DNA of 5,732 bases from Chloroflexota bacterium (lineage in GTDB: Bacteria; Chloroflexota; Anaerolineae; Ardenticatenales; Ardenticatenaceae): contig DOUV01000066.1 of assembly GCA_003520455.1 (NCBI GenBank), forward strand, positions 192-5,923, read 5' to 3'. Position 1 is the first letter of the stretch. Every line of letters starts with the position of its first letter. Below the pieces are notes generated by a model. The model was not told where the DNA came from. It saw only the letters and a list, made by a program, of their open reading frames with translations, and searched no databases. Positions 5,508 to 5,732 of this stretch are shown piece after piece. The position numbers and the translations under genes were made by a program.

Positions 5508-5612
5508 GGTACTTTTCCCTCCCGTTGTTGACCGGGCAGACCGCGAGCGACGATAGCTGCCGCCGGCTACACCCGCAGGTGCGTTTCCGTTCCGTCTGGG
5601 TCGTCGGCTCCT

Positions 5613-5641
5613 ATCCTACCATGTCACCGGCGCTGTGCCAA
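5613..5641 (-). promoter_or_regulatory. Predicted promoter of the Tag-like gene
   Basis: On the minus strand TTGGCA (5641-5636) and TAGGAT (5618-5613) are separated by exactly 17 bases, a good sigma-70/sigma-A arrangement. Initiation near 5606 would give a leader of about 100 bases before the ATG at 5507. This is the best promoter match in the window. Confidence 0.5.
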
Positions 5642-5732
5642 CAGGCAAGCAGGCGCGAGCGCGGTGCTTGCTCCGCACCAGCTGGCATAACTCATTCCTA
5701 TGAAACTCCGGTAGTGTCCCTCAACTGCCTTG
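5642..5732. other. Window end without a supported gene
   Basis: This stretch holds a GC-rich dyad: AAGCA (5647-5651) with TGCTT (5665-5669), and an overlapping GGTGC (5663-5667) with GCACC (5675-5679). There is no open frame with a start, a ribosome site and a recognisable product on either strand. The upstream neighbour of the Tag-like gene lies beyond the window. Confidence 0.35.

Noticed and set aside
5124..5531. 135-codon plus-strand open frame opposite the Tag-like gene
   Set aside because: The minus-strand frame has the glycosylase-family motifs, a ribosome site and a promoter; the plus frame has none of these.
5663..5679. Hairpin resembling the one at 1072-1090 (both share GGTGC and GCTCCGCACC)
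   Set aside because: Considered as a dispersed repeat family, but only a 10-base word is shared and such matches are expected by chance in 5.7 kb of GC-rich DNA.
5711..5732. Possible insertion-sequence end (GGTAGTGTCC-like) at the window edge
   Set aside because: Such words occur at some transposon ends, but no inverted partner, target duplication or transposase is visible in the window.

Overview
The window is GC-rich bacterial chromosomal DNA, with good Shine-Dalgarno motifs ahead of every intact gene (four plus-strand, one minus-strand). The gene types, the base composition and the close likeness of the E1 alpha protein to Gram-positive branched-chain dehydrogenases suggest a Chloroflexota (Thermomicrobia-like) or similar GC-rich bacterium. 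This is an inference from style only; there is no rRNA or marker gene to confirm it.

Layout. Bases 1-1060 hold the 3' end of a livG-like gene and a complete livF-like gene, the two ATPase subunits of a branched-chain-amino-acid/hydrophobic-substrate ABC importer. A 186-base gap follows with a hairpin, two competing hairpins and a phased array of TTGC words. A phenylacetate-CoA ligase (paaK, 1247-2569) comes next. After a 245-base gap is the alpha subunit of a 2-oxo acid dehydrogenase E1 (2815-3855). A 150-base leader with a nested hairpin then precedes a crotonase-fold protein (4006-4779). A 13-bp perfect inverted repeat (4984-5015) separates these plus-strand genes from a convergent minus-strand gene for a small, divergent Tag-like (3-methyladenine DNA glycosylase I family) protein (5052-5507), which has its own recognisable promoter.

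How the genes may work together. An importer for acidic or hydrophobic compounds, an aryl-CoA ligase, a 2-oxo acid dehydrogenase subunit and a crotonase together suggest uptake and CoA-dependent breakdown of arylacetates or of amino-acid-derived 2-oxo acids. The ligase would make phenylacetyl-CoA from phenylacetate, and the dehydrogenase could make an acyl-CoA from a 2-oxo acid. Two things break the textbook picture. The E1 alpha gene is not followed by its E1 beta partner, and the crotonase lacks both glutamates that catalyse hydration in classical enoyl-CoA hydratases, so its reaction is open. The catabolic genes are separated by 150-245 bases rather than packed tightly, so several transcription units or leader-based controls are possible.

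No tRNA, rRNA, CRISPR array or transposase gene was seen.
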